Below, one piece after another: positions 1-9,639 of a stretch of 64,000 nucleotides of DNA. The stretch's first letter is position 1, and each line of letters begins with the position of its first letter. A program made the translations under genes and the position numbers. The notes beneath the pieces were generated by a model. The model was not told the origin of the DNA, searched no databases, and saw only the letters and a program-made list of their open reading frames with translations. Origin of the DNA: JBASEY01 sp964404285 (lineage in GTDB: Bacteria > CSSED10-310); assembly GCA_964404285.1 (NCBI GenBank), contig CAYOJK010000001.1, positions 434,001 to 498,000 of the forward strand, read 5' to 3'.

Positions 1-1462
1 ACACGCCGAAGCTGCCGTTTGGAACCAGCAGAATCGTGCGCTCAACCCGACTGGAACCGACGGTTATGGGTGTCACAGAGGTTCCATAACCGGGAGCTGA
101 CGCAGTCAAATGGTATTCGCCGGGTACCACCGGACGCCAAAACCGCCCAAAACCATCTGTTATTCTGGGAGTTTCATCAGAGGTCATCAGGTTTTCCAGT
201 AAATTAAATTCAACGCCTTCCAAAGACTCACCAGTACACGCATCGACGATGTGACCTGTAATCATGGGGCCTTCTAGCCGGTTCAACAAATATTGCCACC
301 CTGCACGCTGGCGTTGAACGGTAATATCGCGCCATTGGTTGTATCCAGGTAAAAATCCCTGACTGGAAGAGTTGACCTCGATAACATAGGGAAATGTTCC
401 CAATTCAGCATAAAGCCAGTCAATATCACCGCCATCAGTGGCATACAGGATTTCCCAACAGGTGCCGGGAGTGAATCCCATCGTGCCATTATCCCGCATC
501 AATACTGATGCCAAGCCTTGGCCGACCGAAGCCATAGCTGCCTTGTCCGGCGTATAAACATTATCACACCCATAAGGATAAATGACCAGTTCGGAATAGG
601 AATGATAGGAGATATTGAATACGGGTTTAATAGCGGAAGCAAACGTCATTATGTGGCTGACACAGTATGATTCCCCCGGAAACTGTCCACGATATAAATC
701 GTTGCTGGGAGACCCCGAGCTGCCATTGCAAGCGCCCCAAAAAGCAGGATAATTCCTATTGGGGTCGATGCCGTAATAAGAAGATCCCGGCGGAGGCGAA
801 TGTCGATCTTTACGCCACATATCATTATTATTGAAAACCCAGTTGATCCCATCTAGATTCACTTGTGGAATAATCCAAATATTGTATGAGTCAACCCAAT
901 GCGTCACCTGAGGATCCGTGCCGTATTTTGTCAGCAGATAATCGATCATGTCCACCATGATTTCCGCTGTCATCACCTCCCGTGCATGATGCTGACCATT
1001 GAACATAATCGTCAGTTTGTCCTGGTCCAGGCTTGCATTTTCAGTGATTTTCATTGCATAAATCGCACGACCCTCTTCAGTATCCCCGATCGCTATCAAC
1101 TTTGTTAAATCGGGGTAACTATTTGAATACGTCAGCATGATTTCCGCTGTTTCATGTGGTTCCAGATATTGAGGATCAACCAGCAACCCTTTTCCCGACT
1201 CTCGTAAAATCTCGATGTCATACCCAGCGTCAAGTTGACCGAATTCTTGCTCAGTTACCACTAAATCAACATAAAACTTCTGGTGATCGACACCGGTGAT
1301 ATCAAGCCGATCTGATTGCATATCCTTGAGCGCTTCTTGAAATTCATTTTTATCTTTGAATTTCAATCGGATCCAATAATGGTCATCCAAATCGGATCCT
1401 GACACGCCAATGGATAGTAAACACGACACGGCAAGGAAAATAAGAATCAATGATCGTTTCAT
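1..1462 (-). CDS. Secreted M14 zinc carboxypeptidase with regulatory-like domain (3' end beyond the window)
   Basis: The reading frame runs from an ATG at 1462 to the left edge without a stop, so the C-terminus is missing. A GGAGG box lies just upstream. Residues 1-22 look like a Sec signal peptide. M14 metallocarboxypeptidase hallmarks are visible: the zinc-binding HxxE in QHHAREVM (His159, Glu162), the DPNRNYP substrate-binding motif, a third zinc histidine in SYHSYSE (about His287) and the general-base glutamate in VIEVNSSS (about Glu362). After about residue 400 comes a beta-sandwich of the carboxypeptidase-regulatory type (MITGHIVDACTGESLEGV). The family removes C-terminal residues from peptides; here it probably acts outside the cytoplasm on imported or extracellular protein. 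Family assignment is firm; substrate specificity cannot be read. Confidence 0.9.
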   Translation of the reverse strand, partial: MKRSLILIFLAVSCLLSIGVSGSDLDDHYWIRLKFKDKNEFQEALKDMQSDRLDITGVDHQKFYVDLVVTEQEFGQLDAGYDIEILRESGKGLLVDPQYLEPHETAEIMLTYSNSYPDLTKLIAIGDTEEGRAIYAMKITENASLDQDKLTIMFNGQHHAREVMTAEIMVDMIDYLLTKYGTDPQVTHWVDSYNIWIIPQVNLDGINWVFNNNDMWRKDRHSPPPGSSYYGIDPNRNYPAFWGACNGSSGSPSNDLYRGQFPGESYCVSHIMTFASAIKPVFNISYHSYSELVIYPYGCDNVYTPDKAAMASVGQGLASVLMRDNGTMGFTPGTCWEILYATDGGDIDWLYAELGTFPYVIEVNSSSQGFLPGYNQWRDITVQRQRAGWQYLLNRLEGPMITGHIVDACTGESLEGVEFNLLENLMTSDETPRITDGFGRFWRPVVPGEYHLTASAPGYGTSVTPITVGSSRVERTILLVPNGSFGV

Positions 1463-1606
1463 TTCATGTTTCCTCCATATACCTCTAACAATTGTTTGTC
1501 GTTGAATTCAGATTCTATAAACCGAACAATACACAACGTTTTTCAGTTCAGGCTTCTGCAAATATAATACCGATATATCTGAATTGAAAGATACTTCTTT
1601 CTTTTC

Positions 1607-1635
1607 TTGACGTTTTTTAGTGATAACCTTATGAT
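1607..1635 (+). promoter_or_regulatory. Sigma-70-type promoter
   Basis: TTGACG at 1607-1612 and TATGAT at 1630-1635 are separated by exactly 17 bases, about 60 bases before the start of the Asp-box lipoprotein gene at 1698. The match to the consensus is strong. Confidence 0.7.
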
Positions 1636-1697
1636 TTTAGCGTTTTATATACCGCAGCAGGTATTTTATTTTGCAGCTTGACTAAAGGGAGTTAACG

Positions 1698-2753
1698 ATG
1701 AAAAGCCATGCATTGATTGTTGTATTTATCTTGATGATATGTATCTCAGGTTGTGAAACCCGTCCTGAACACCCCAAAATGTTGGAACAATGGCGTTCTC
1801 TTGACAGCAGCGGCTTAGCCGAAGTCAGACATCTGTTGTATATTCCGGAAACCCAATCCATTTTAGCGGGCGGTATTCCAAAAGAAAATATGGCGGGGAT
1901 AGCCAAATATGATTTATCACTAGCGGATTGGAGTACTTCATCCGATGAAGAAACATTGGATCGGCAGGTTTCCTGGATAAGCAAAGAAAGTGATAGTATA
2001 TGGGCATCCTTTTTTAAGACATCCGATAAATCCGGAGCTTTACTTGTCAGTCATGATAACGCAATGACTTTTTCTGAATATATACCTTTGCCGGAAGACG
2101 CAGACCCTCGTTGTTTTTTGATCGGAGGAGATGAGAGCAACCGAATCCTTTTAGGGACAGTCAACAACGGCATTTATATTAGTGATGACAGAGGCGAATC
2201 CTGGCGACAACCTCAAACACCGATATCCGACACCAGCATCCAGTGTTTTGCCGGAAACAAAAGCCGGCCTGATCATATTCTGGCAGGAACCCTTGCAAAC
2301 GGGCTTTGGGAGACTTTTGACGGTGGAGAAAACTGGGCTTCGATATCATCACGGATTTCTGCTGGTGACTATTTGGTTGTTGACGTAAATTCACACCCGC
2401 TGAAAGACGATTGTTTTGTCTGTATTTATCGCCTCCAAGGAGAAGCCTTCGTCACTATCACAACCGATGGAGCCAAAACGTGGAAACCTATCCAGGAAGG
2501 GTTTTATTCAGATATTCAACCTCGATGCATAGCATTTCACCCATCAAAACCCGAAACCATATTTACTGGAACAGTCATGGACGGTGTGTATCGATCCGAT
2601 AACCTGGGTGAATCGTGGTATCCAATCAACAATGGCTTACCCTTGAAAACCACCTTGATTATCGCTCACCGAATGATGGCGATAGAGCAGAACAGTCCAT
2701 CGTTATATGCTGGTTTGAGCTACCAGGGATTTGTCTATACGCTGAATCTATAA
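1698..2753 (+). CDS. Asp-box (BNR/sortilin-like) repeat lipoprotein
   Basis: 351 residues. The N-terminus is a lipoprotein signal with lipobox ISGC (Cys19), so the protein should be acylated and anchored in a membrane facing the periplasm or the outside. The body carries at least four Asp-box hairpins of SxDxGxxW type (ISDDRGESW, TFDGGENW, TTDGAKTW, RSDNLGESW), diagnostic of a sortilin/BNR-type beta-propeller. Such propellers occur in glycosidases and in binding or scaffold proteins; no catalytic signature was seen, so enzymatic function is not claimed. AAGGGAG sits 7 bases before the ATG, and a good promoter lies upstream. It converges on lipA with about 60 bases between. Confidence 0.85.
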   Translation: MKSHALIVVFILMICISGCETRPEHPKMLEQWRSLDSSGLAEVRHLLYIPETQSILAGGIPKENMAGIAKYDLSLADWSTSSDEETLDRQVSWISKESDSIWASFFKTSDKSGALLVSHDNAMTFSEYIPLPEDADPRCFLIGGDESNRILLGTVNNGIYISDDRGESWRQPQTPISDTSIQCFAGNKSRPDHILAGTLANGLWETFDGGENWASISSRISAGDYLVVDVNSHPLKDDCFVCIYRLQGEAFVTITTDGAKTWKPIQEGFYSDIQPRCIAFHPSKPETIFTGTVMDGVYRSDNLGESWYPINNGLPLKTTLIIAHRMMAIEQNSPSLYAGLSYQGFVYTLNL

Positions 2754-2814
2754 TCCTGAAAACAACATAGCCTTAAGAAAAACAATTTGCATGGGCAACC
2801 CACAGAGCAGTTTG

Positions 2815-3696
2815 CTATTTCTCGTTTTGCGTCTGCCCAACCTGTTCTGCTGCATGATAAGACGAACGTACCAATGGCCCGGACGCAACATAAACAAACC
2901 CATATTCGAGCGCTTCATTTCGAATATCATCGAACTCTTGCAGTGAAATGTAGCGTTTGACGGCCAAATGAGATCGGGTAGGCTGAAGATACTGGCCTAT
3001 TGTCAATCGGCCAACGCCAACTGAAGATAAATCACGAAACAACTCTTTCAACTCTCCACGAGTCTCTCCCAAGCCAACCATCAAACCGCTTTTCGTTCGC
3101 TCCATTCCTAGACGTGCTGCTGCTTTTTGAAGCAAATCGAGAGAACGTGCATAGTCTGCCTGTGGTCTCGCCACAGGATACAGTGATGGCACAGTCTCAA
3201 TATTGTGATTCAAAATATCCGGATTTGCATTTAAAACATGTTCTAGAGAACTTTTTTTACCTTGAAAATCCGGTATGAGAACTTCAACCGCAACATTGGC
3301 AATATGAGTTTTCAATTCACAGATGGTATCGGCAAAAACCGATGCGCCGCCATCGTCCAGATCATCACGAGTGACGCTAGTCACAACAACATAAGACAAA
3401 TCCATATCTTGTGCCGCCTGCCGAACGCGCCCAGGTTCAGAAATATCAATTTCAGCCGGAGCGCTGTGTTTCACAGCACAAAAACGGCAATCTCGTGTGC
3501 ATACATCTCCCATAATCATGAATGTCGCTGTACCCGAACTCCAACATTCTCCTGCGTTCGGGCATCTGGCGCTGCTACAAACGGTATGGAGTTTATGAGT
3601 TGCCAAGATTTTCCGAACGGAGCGGTAGGATTCACCGCTACCTAGAGAAACCTTGAACCAAGCTGGCAGACGTGGCCGTTTCGCTTTGTTATTCAC
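2815..3696 (-). CDS. lipA: Lipoyl synthase
   Basis: 293 residues, normal length for LipA. A radical SAM enzyme that inserts two sulfurs into octanoyl chains on lipoyl domains of E2 and GcvH proteins. The auxiliary cluster motif CSSARCPNAGEC gives Cys40, Cys45 and Cys51. The radical SAM cluster motif CTRDCRFC gives Cys66, Cys70 and Cys73. The conserved C-terminal RSSYHA (about 277-282) supplies the serine ligand of the auxiliary cluster. The chosen start is GTG, preceded by GGTGA 6 bases away. It follows the papain-like protease gene by 29 bases on the same strand, so the two may share a transcript. No lipB is in view. Confidence 0.96.
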   Translation of the reverse strand: MNNKAKRPRLPAWFKVSLGSGESYRSVRKILATHKLHTVCSSARCPNAGECWSSGTATFMIMGDVCTRDCRFCAVKHSAPAEIDISEPGRVRQAAQDMDLSYVVVTSVTRDDLDDGGASVFADTICELKTHIANVAVEVLIPDFQGKKSSLEHVLNANPDILNHNIETVPSLYPVARPQADYARSLDLLQKAAARLGMERTKSGLMVGLGETRGELKELFRDLSSVGVGRLTIGQYLQPTRSHLAVKRYISLQEFDDIRNEALEYGFVYVASGPLVRSSYHAAEQVGQTQNEK

Positions 3697-3725
3697 AGAT
3701 TATCACCATTTATGAAACCTAAATA

Positions 3726-5759
3726 TTAAGACCATCCCCATTCGATATTCGTAAAATCGAACACATCACCTGTATGGTATTCAAGGATGGCGCTCCAGAA
3801 ACGTACTCCGTCAAAAGGATCCGGCACGTTAGGCCATTCAAATGTGAGGATTGTTTCGATATGAAAGGAATTTTCCGGAATAATGCGATTTCTGGAAGAT
3901 ATTGTCTGTTCCCAATTCGGCCAGAGCCAAAACTCACCTAGAACTTCCAGCGCCATATACTCATCGACATGTTGAATAGGACCATAATTTCGCAATTCGT
4001 AGTACAACAGGAAGGTATCACCGGCATGAACCATCTGAATCGGCATACCAAGTTTGGTTTTCAAGGCGCCAGAAAATTTTTGTTCAAATTTCGCATTCCT
4101 TGCTGACAATATTTCTACGTCATCGATATTCCATCCACCAAATTCAAGACCAGGATCACTGTCCAAAGAAAATGCTATTTGTATCTTGTTATCGATGATG
4201 TATGGCGTTATATCAAGCAGAATGTCCTGCCAACAGGTGTCGATCAAATCATCCTGCGAAGGATTTTCCCAGGCAACCTGCTGGTTGACCAGGATTTTTA
4301 CCTTATCATAAATACCCTTCTCAACCGTCAGCCACCGTTTAAAACGCAGGAAAAGCTGCTGGTGATCACTAACATCAAAAACAGGTGAGAGAAGCTGTGT
4401 CGAATGGTTTGCTGGATAAGTTCCTGATTTTTCCAGCCGCTGTCCCCACATATGGGTTCCTGAATACGGAGTCAGCGGATCAAACCTGGGCGAGGAATTT
4501 TCATCGTGCATACCCCGTTTCCAATGGTCTTTCCGGGGATAAACCGTTGTCCATCCTTCATTGGAGTCACCCTCGAAATCATTGAAATAAAAAGGAAATA
4601 TCGGCCCAATCAGAAGGTTGAGCGTTTGGAGTTTCTCACCGTTATCCGCTTGTAAAATAATGTCTAACAGCAGATGATCACCGGGCTGAGCTAAACTGGA
4701 GACGGTCAATTGAAAGGCATTGGAGACATCGATCCGACCACCTGGCTGAAGATTCGGGAGACTGATTGTATCATTATCGAAAGTTACTAAAGAAGAATCG
4801 CAAGTTATCTTGGCTGTAATACCCGTCGCTATTTCCCGTCCGGTATTTTCAATATAAAACTTGGTTGAAACCGTTTGGCCGGCTGCGGGATATTGTGTTT
4901 GACTATTTTCAAATTCAAATTGCGTGATTTCAAAATCGACAGCTGGAAGTATCTCAAAATGCACCATGCTGAAATAATCCCCCAACCTAAGATCGCCACG
5001 GCGAATATAGAAATAACCCTCATCGCCCCAGCTTGTTCCCCAGGAGTTTTTGACGATCCACGATCCACCGTCACAAACCGTATCATCCCAACCGACAATC
5101 ACAACGGCATGGTTTACCTGCTTGTTAGAGTCATCCTCATAACAGCCGCCGGTATAACTTTTCATTGCATCCGTTGCATTCATCGATGTCGCCACAGGGC
5201 CGTAATCCATCAAGGCTTCTTTTATCGCCTCTTCTGAGCCGTAAAATGCGTCATAACCTACGGTGCGTACATAGGCAGGATAGAGCTTTGCCCGACACTC
5301 GTTGTCAATGGCCTCGTAGGGATAATCAGCTTCGATACGGACAGGATCCCACTGCAAATAGCTCCATGCATATTCTGTGTTTCCACCTGAACATCCATAA
5401 CAAAAAGGTGTACAATCCACGAGTTGTTGCTCTGATAAATCGTATTCAATTCCCGTTTGAATCAAAAGCTGCGATTCCAGGACGGCATGAGCGGCAAAAG
5501 CCCAGCAGCTTCCACATTGCGCCTGATTTTTGATGGGAGTGACTCCCAGCATCTCACGCCAGTCGAAAACATCTGGAAAGGTCCTGCCTGCTGTGATTAG
5601 TGGCTCAATCAATTCTTGTTCATCGAGCATTCGATACGTCTGAAGATCTCTAAATTCTTTATCCGTCAAATTTTGTATCCAGTTGGATTCAGATTGAGCA
5701 TGACAAACAATTACTCCTGTAAGGAAACAAACCAGCATTATCCATGTATAAATTTTCAT
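3726..5759 (-). CDS. Secreted papain-like (C1A) cysteine protease with C-terminal beta domains
   Basis: About 677 residues. An N-terminal signal peptide ends near HAQ (residue 23), followed by a short pro-segment. The peptidase domain spans about residues 65-275 (numbered from the alternative ATG at 5762): Gln80 in NQAQCGSCW, catalytic Cys86, His218 in VNHAVVIVGW and Asn239 in VKNSWGTSWG. The Cys-His-Asn triad is complete. The remaining 400 residues resemble CARDB/MAM-like extracellular beta-sandwiches (ENTGREIATGITAKI; jelly-roll-like TCWQDILLDITPYI). The second of two adjacent ATGs is preferred because AAGGGG is then 7 bases upstream. Its C-terminal tail (FWSAILEY...WGWS) resembles the tail of the gene cut by the right edge. 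Likely an extracellular or surface protein degrader; C1A proteases are uncommon in bacteria. Confidence 0.9.
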   Translation of the reverse strand: MKIYTWIMLVCFLTGVIVCHAQSESNWIQNLTDKEFRDLQTYRMLDEQELIEPLITAGRTFPDVFDWREMLGVTPIKNQAQCGSCWAFAAHAVLESQLLIQTGIEYDLSEQQLVDCTPFCYGCSGGNTEYAWSYLQWDPVRIEADYPYEAIDNECRAKLYPAYVRTVGYDAFYGSEEAIKEALMDYGPVATSMNATDAMKSYTGGCYEDDSNKQVNHAVVIVGWDDTVCDGGSWIVKNSWGTSWGDEGYFYIRRGDLRLGDYFSMVHFEILPAVDFEITQFEFENSQTQYPAAGQTVSTKFYIENTGREIATGITAKITCDSSLVTFDNDTISLPNLQPGGRIDVSNAFQLTVSSLAQPGDHLLLDIILQADNGEKLQTLNLLIGPIFPFYFNDFEGDSNEGWTTVYPRKDHWKRGMHDENSSPRFDPLTPYSGTHMWGQRLEKSGTYPANHSTQLLSPVFDVSDHQQLFLRFKRWLTVEKGIYDKVKILVNQQVAWENPSQDDLIDTCWQDILLDITPYIIDNKIQIAFSLDSDPGLEFGGWNIDDVEILSARNAKFEQKFSGALKTKLGMPIQMVHAGDTFLLYYELRNYGPIQHVDEYMALEVLGEFWLWPNWEQTISSRNRIIPENSFHIETILTFEWPNVPDPFDGVRFWSAILEYHTGDVFDFTNIEWGWS

Positions 5760-5822
5760 CATTTAACCCCTTTCGTATCACTAGCAGGCACTTTAATACC
5801 TGACAGCACAGACTACAAGAGC

Positions 5823-5851
5823 AAAAAACAGGCCAGCAATGCTGGCCTGTT
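5823..5851 (-). terminator. Rho-independent terminator of gdhA
   Basis: A perfect 11-bp stem (5827-5837 with 5841-5851) and 3-base loop. Read leftwards it ends in a run of six T (5823-5828). It lies 94 bases past the gdhA stop and separates gdhA from the protease gene. Confidence 0.88.
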
Positions 5852-5944
5852 CTTCTTATTTTACAATCTGATCAGATAGTATCCGGTTCTTTTTCCAGAT
5901 ACCAAACAAAGGATCGAAGCTATTTGTTTTATCAGAATCTGATA

Positions 5945-7234
5945 TTAAACCCAGCCGCGATCTTTGCAAGCTTTGGCAACACGTTTAATGGCAATCATAT
6001 AGGCTGCGTCACGCATATAGACTTTCTCTTTCTGAGCCAGTTCATGCACAGCAAGGAAGGCGCTTGTCATGATGATATCGAGTTTGCTGAGCACTTCCTC
6101 TTTTTCCCAGAAATAATTCATGTTGCACTGAACCTGCTCGAAATAACTACATGTCACGCCACCGGCATTGGCAAGAAAATCAGGAATAACATAGATGCCT
6201 TTTTTCTTGATGATAGCATCGGCTTCAGGTGTTGTAGGTCCATTTGCGCCTTCAGCGATCATTTTTACTTGCTTCGAAATTTTTCCGGCGTTTTGACCAT
6301 TAATTTGGTTTTCCATAGCGCAAGGCATCAAGATCTCGACATCCTGTTCAATCCAAACATCACCCGGCAGAACTTCATAGCCCAATTTTGCCGCTTTGTT
6401 TTTATCGATACTTCCAAACTGATTGGTAATTTCCAACAGTTTATCGATATCTATGCCGTCAAGCTTTCTAAATGCATAGGATTTCTTATCTGCTTGATCC
6501 CAGCTCGACACGCAGGTTATCTTGCCACCTAATTGTGTATAAAGACGAATGGCGTGCTGAGCAACTTTACCGAATCCCTGAACAGAAGCCGTTGTATCTT
6601 CAAAACGGATATTCAGTTTTTTCAAGGCTTCGCGAACAGTATAGATCAATCCATAACCTGTAGCTTCAGTTCTTCCCAACGAACCACCCATTCCAACGGG
6701 TTTACCGGTGATGAAACCTGGGTATTTGGCGCCATGAATCGTTTCAAATTCGTCCAACATCCATAGCATATGCTTGGCAGATGACATAACATCAGGGGCC
6801 GGCACATCGATCAGTGGTCCAACGTTTTTAGCAATTTGCCGCACATAACCTCGGCACATACGTTCCTGCTCGGTGTCACTGAGATTGGGAGGATCACAAA
6901 TAACTCCACCCTTACCACCACCAAGAGGGATGTTTACGACGGCTGTTTTCCAGGTCATCCATAATGACAAGGCTCGAACCGTATCGATGGTTTCATGTGG
7001 ATGAAAGCGAATTCCGCCCTTACAAGGTCCCAGAGCATCGTTATGATGAACTCGGAATCCACGAAATACCTGAATAGAACCATCGTCCATCTTTACAGGA
7101 ATACTAAAATGATACTCCCGTAACGGTTCCCTTAACAAAGCTCGTGTTGCTTTATCTAGTTTAAGATCATCTGCAACTTTATCAAACTGTGCTTGGGCCA
7201 TCTCATACGCATTGAAAGATTTATTGGCTGCCAT
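5945..7234 (-). CDS. gdhA: Glu/Leu/Phe/Val family dehydrogenase, probable glutamate dehydrogenase
   Basis: 429 residues, the size of hexameric small-subunit GDH. Oxidative deamination of glutamate to 2-oxoglutarate and ammonia, or the reverse. The substrate site shows Lys72 in GPCKGGIRFHP, Lys96 in WMTWKTAVV and the catalytic Lys108 in PLGGGKGGV. The nucleotide-binding domain begins near VQGFGKVAQHA. The sequence pattern is that of catabolic or archaeal-type GDH, but I cannot tell NAD from NADP use, or fully exclude a leucine or phenylalanine enzyme. AAGGAGA precedes the ATG, and a plausible promoter lies about 75 bases upstream. Fits with rocD as part of amino-acid catabolism. Confidence 0.93.
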   Translation of the reverse strand: MAANKSFNAYEMAQAQFDKVADDLKLDKATRALLREPLREYHFSIPVKMDDGSIQVFRGFRVHHNDALGPCKGGIRFHPHETIDTVRALSLWMTWKTAVVNIPLGGGKGGVICDPPNLSDTEQERMCRGYVRQIAKNVGPLIDVPAPDVMSSAKHMLWMLDEFETIHGAKYPGFITGKPVGMGGSLGRTEATGYGLIYTVREALKKLNIRFEDTTASVQGFGKVAQHAIRLYTQLGGKITCVSSWDQADKKSYAFRKLDGIDIDKLLEITNQFGSIDKNKAAKLGYEVLPGDVWIEQDVEILMPCAMENQINGQNAGKISKQVKMIAEGANGPTTPEADAIIKKKGIYVIPDFLANAGGVTCSYFEQVQCNMNYFWEKEEVLSKLDIIMTSAFLAVHELAQKEKVYMRDAAYMIAIKRVAKACKDRGWV

Positions 7235-7310
7235 ACTATTCTCCTTATAAAATCCTTTGAGGTTAAATTAATAAAAACTGTCTTTCGAAGACTATAGTCT
7301 CCTATGAGCG

Positions 7311-7339
7311 TTTACATCAGATTTATAGGTTAAAGTCAA
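7311..7339 (-). promoter_or_regulatory. Putative promoter of gdhA
   Basis: On the minus strand TTGACT (7334-7339) and TGTAAA (7311-7316) are 17 bases apart. The -35 box is strong; the -10 box matches 4 of 6 positions. Confidence 0.5.
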
Positions 7340-7415
7340 GTATCTAATTTATATCTTCAGGTGTTTTTGTATAAAAGACGGCGAATTCTTGAAATATCAA
7401 ACAATTTTAAAAATG

Positions 7416-8363
7416 CTATTCTTTAAATAGGTCTTTTAACTTTTTTCGCTCATCATCGTTCAAACCATCAGAACCTTTAGTGTCCGAACCAGTGGAAGGT
7501 TTTGGCGGAGAATTTTGATGTTGCCTTTTATCATGGCTGAATCTTCGATCTGCAGCTGTTTCAGATCGATCACCTGTTGGTATAACATTTAAAATGTTAT
7601 CTAATTCCTGGCGCAACTCCTTATCCGTATCATCCATCTCATGTTTTTCAGGTTTAGGTGACGCTGTTTTTCTTGGAGATTCAGAGGGTGTTGGTGTGGT
7701 TTTTGGAGCTGTTGGCTGAGACTTTACAACTTTTCTGCCCGAAAGCGTTTTTAAATATTCTTGATAATGTTTTTCTCGTTCTTTATGCAGTTTTTTGCGA
7801 CGGGCCCTTAGTTTATTCTCGTATTCTGCTTTTCGTTTAGCATGCGCTTTTCTGATTTTAGAATATAAAAAAGCTCCTAAAGCGGGCGAAGCAATCAAAA
7901 GTCCAATCAGTATAGGCTCCCATAATTTGGAATACTTTTTTCGTACTTTGACTCGATTAAACTCGCCAGGTTTTTCTGGAATTCGAATGGGGGCCATGCC
8001 TACCGGAAAGAGTTCAATGTAGTATTCTATGGCCGAATTCATGTGGTATCGTTCACTGATACAAACCATAAAACGTTGTTCTGAGGGGTTATACCCCAGC
8101 GTCATCATACGAAACCCACCTTCAGAAGGTGTCTTGAACTGAACTCTGGCTTCGTCCCCTTCCATTATCTGGTCAATGAATACTGATAAACAAATATCTT
8201 CATGCTCATACGCATCTGCCGATACAACGTGGCTGTACTCATAGTGGGTTCTTTGAATCTGTTGTTGTTCAGGCGTCGGAAAAGGTGTAGCGCCTAATAC
8301 CTCAGCGGTCAGACCTATCAGTAGAGAAACAAAAGCTATTAAAATAATTGTCTGTATTTTCAT
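7416..8363 (-). CDS. Membrane-anchored protein of unknown function with charged tail
   Basis: 315 residues, not assigned to a family. It has an N-terminal signal sequence (about 1-25, ending LGA), an extracytoplasmic beta-rich domain to about residue 145, one transmembrane helix (about 149-168, LIGLLIASPALGAFLYSK), and a long cytoplasmic tail. The tail is very basic at first (about 170-210, coiled-coil-like), then Pro/Thr/Ser- and Asp-rich, ending DDERKKLKDLFKE. The overall plan is a type I membrane protein with a disordered cytoplasmic extension. AGAGGTTGAGGA precedes the ATG. It stands alone between gdhA (same strand) and a divergent glycosyltransferase. Confidence 0.75.
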   Translation of the reverse strand: MKIQTIILIAFVSLLIGLTAEVLGATPFPTPEQQQIQRTHYEYSHVVSADAYEHEDICLSVFIDQIMEGDEARVQFKTPSEGGFRMMTLGYNPSEQRFMVCISERYHMNSAIEYYIELFPVGMAPIRIPEKPGEFNRVKVRKKYSKLWEPILIGLLIASPALGAFLYSKIRKAHAKRKAEYENKLRARRKKLHKEREKHYQEYLKTLSGRKVVKSQPTAPKTTPTPSESPRKTASPKPEKHEMDDTDKELRQELDNILNVIPTGDRSETAADRRFSHDKRQHQNSPPKPSTGSDTKGSDGLNDDERKKLKDLFKE

Positions 8364-8457
8364 TCCTCAACCTCTCATAAAAATAATCTTCGCATAAAGT
8401 AGCCATTGTGTCAATTCCAGTTATGATGTGATAATGAGCGTTTGTAAGGGGGAAGCT

Positions 8458-9639
8458 ATGCGACGATTTCGGATAGCAATGGTTGCAGCCTGTCCTTTTC
8501 CAGCAGCCTTCGCTTCTTCTGGGCTGATTAGGGAAATGGTCTTGGCTCTGAAAGATAATGGACATAATGTCCACGTAATTACCTATCATCTCGGAAATTC
8601 GAATATACCCCTTGAAGGAATTCCGGTTCATCGCATTCCCAATGTCCCCGGGTATAAAAAACGTTGCTCAGGAATTGCGCCTGCTAAGCCATTTCTTGAT
8701 ATACTATTGGCTTATAAATTGCTAAATGTCGTAAAGAAACATCGTTTCGATATTATACATACCCATAATTATGAAGCGCCCCCGACGGGGTATTTAGCAC
8801 GACTCAAGTGGAAAATTCCCGTTGTTTATCATGCCCATAATACTCTGCTTCATGAGCTTCCGAGTTATTTCCAAAATCGGATTCTACAGCCATTTGCCCG
8901 CTGGAGTGGCTCGATTTTGGATCACCTGATACCTCATCGTGCGAATCATGTCATCACGGTATCGCAAGAACAAACTGATTACCTCTCCTCGATCGGGGTT
9001 TCCAAAGATAAAATGACCCTTATCCCTCCAAGCGTTTCACCCTCACTTTTTAGAGGCGGTGACGGCGCTTCTATACGTCAACAGCTCGGCGTGGATAATT
9101 CCCCTCTAATCATCTATACCGGTGGCCTTCAACCCTATCAGAACTGTTTACTTTTAATTGAGCTTCTTAAATATTGCCTACCCCATATTCCTGATCTGCA
9201 ACTGCTAATCCTAGCTCGCTCTGAAGAACATATTATAAAAAAAGCTGCTTTACGTGCCGGAGTAAATGATCAGGTTCATATTTTACAAGGTCAAGGACTT
9301 GCTTTTGAACGAGATTGCCTGGCAGCGTCTGATATTGGAATTATCCCTAGAACTCATTGTATAGGTTTTCCCATCAAGCTTTTAAATTATACAGCAGCAG
9401 GCTTACCAGTCGTGTGTTTCGACAGCTTGAAAAAAGAATTCACCCACGGAAAAGAGCTGCTTGCGGCTCCGGATGGCGATGTTTCGGTTATGGGGGAATA
9501 CGTTATCCGTCTTGTTCGTGACCCTAAACTTGGCGCTTCCCTTGCAGCTGCGGCAGAAAAACGCCTTTTGACACATCATGGATGGCCTAAAGCAATACAA
9601 GCTGTCGAAAAGATTTACGATCAACTGACCTCAGATTGA
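8458..9639 (+). CDS. GT4-family glycosyltransferase
   Basis: 393 residues from the ATG at 8458, chosen because AAGGGGGA lies 6-8 bases upstream and the protein then starts MRRFRIAMVAACPFPAAF, as GT-B enzymes do. The N-terminal donor-loop region has the usual SGLIREM segment and HTHNYEAPP; the C-terminal domain has LIIYTGGLQPYQN and the glycine/proline-rich GFPIKLLNYTAAGLPVV segment that contacts the nucleotide-sugar diphosphate. This is the RfaB/GT4 pattern: a retaining transferase using a nucleotide sugar. It converges on and overlaps rmd by 19 bases at the 3' ends, which suits a role in the polysaccharide pathway fed by the adjacent rhamnose operon. Acceptor unknown. Confidence 0.88.
   Translation: MRRFRIAMVAACPFPAAFASSGLIREMVLALKDNGHNVHVITYHLGNSNIPLEGIPVHRIPNVPGYKKRCSGIAPAKPFLDILLAYKLLNVVKKHRFDIIHTHNYEAPPTGYLARLKWKIPVVYHAHNTLLHELPSYFQNRILQPFARWSGSILDHLIPHRANHVITVSQEQTDYLSSIGVSKDKMTLIPPSVSPSLFRGGDGASIRQQLGVDNSPLIIYTGGLQPYQNCLLLIELLKYCLPHIPDLQLLILARSEEHIIKKAALRAGVNDQVHILQGQGLAFERDCLAASDIGIIPRTHCIGFPIKLLNYTAAGLPVVCFDSLKKEFTHGKELLAAPDGDVSVMGEYVIRLVRDPKLGASLAAAAEKRLLTHHGWPKAIQAVEKIYDQLTSD

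Noticed and set aside
19..207. 62-residue open frame on the plus strand
   Set aside because: It lies opposite the partial M14 carboxypeptidase, whose minus-strand frame runs through all of 1-1462 with clear motifs.
3262..3645. 127-residue plus-strand open frame
   Set aside because: Opposite lipA, which has complete cluster motifs.
5924..6532. 202-residue plus-strand open frame
   Set aside because: Antisense shadow of gdhA; Cys/His/Phe-rich composition typical of reverse translation and no ribosome site.
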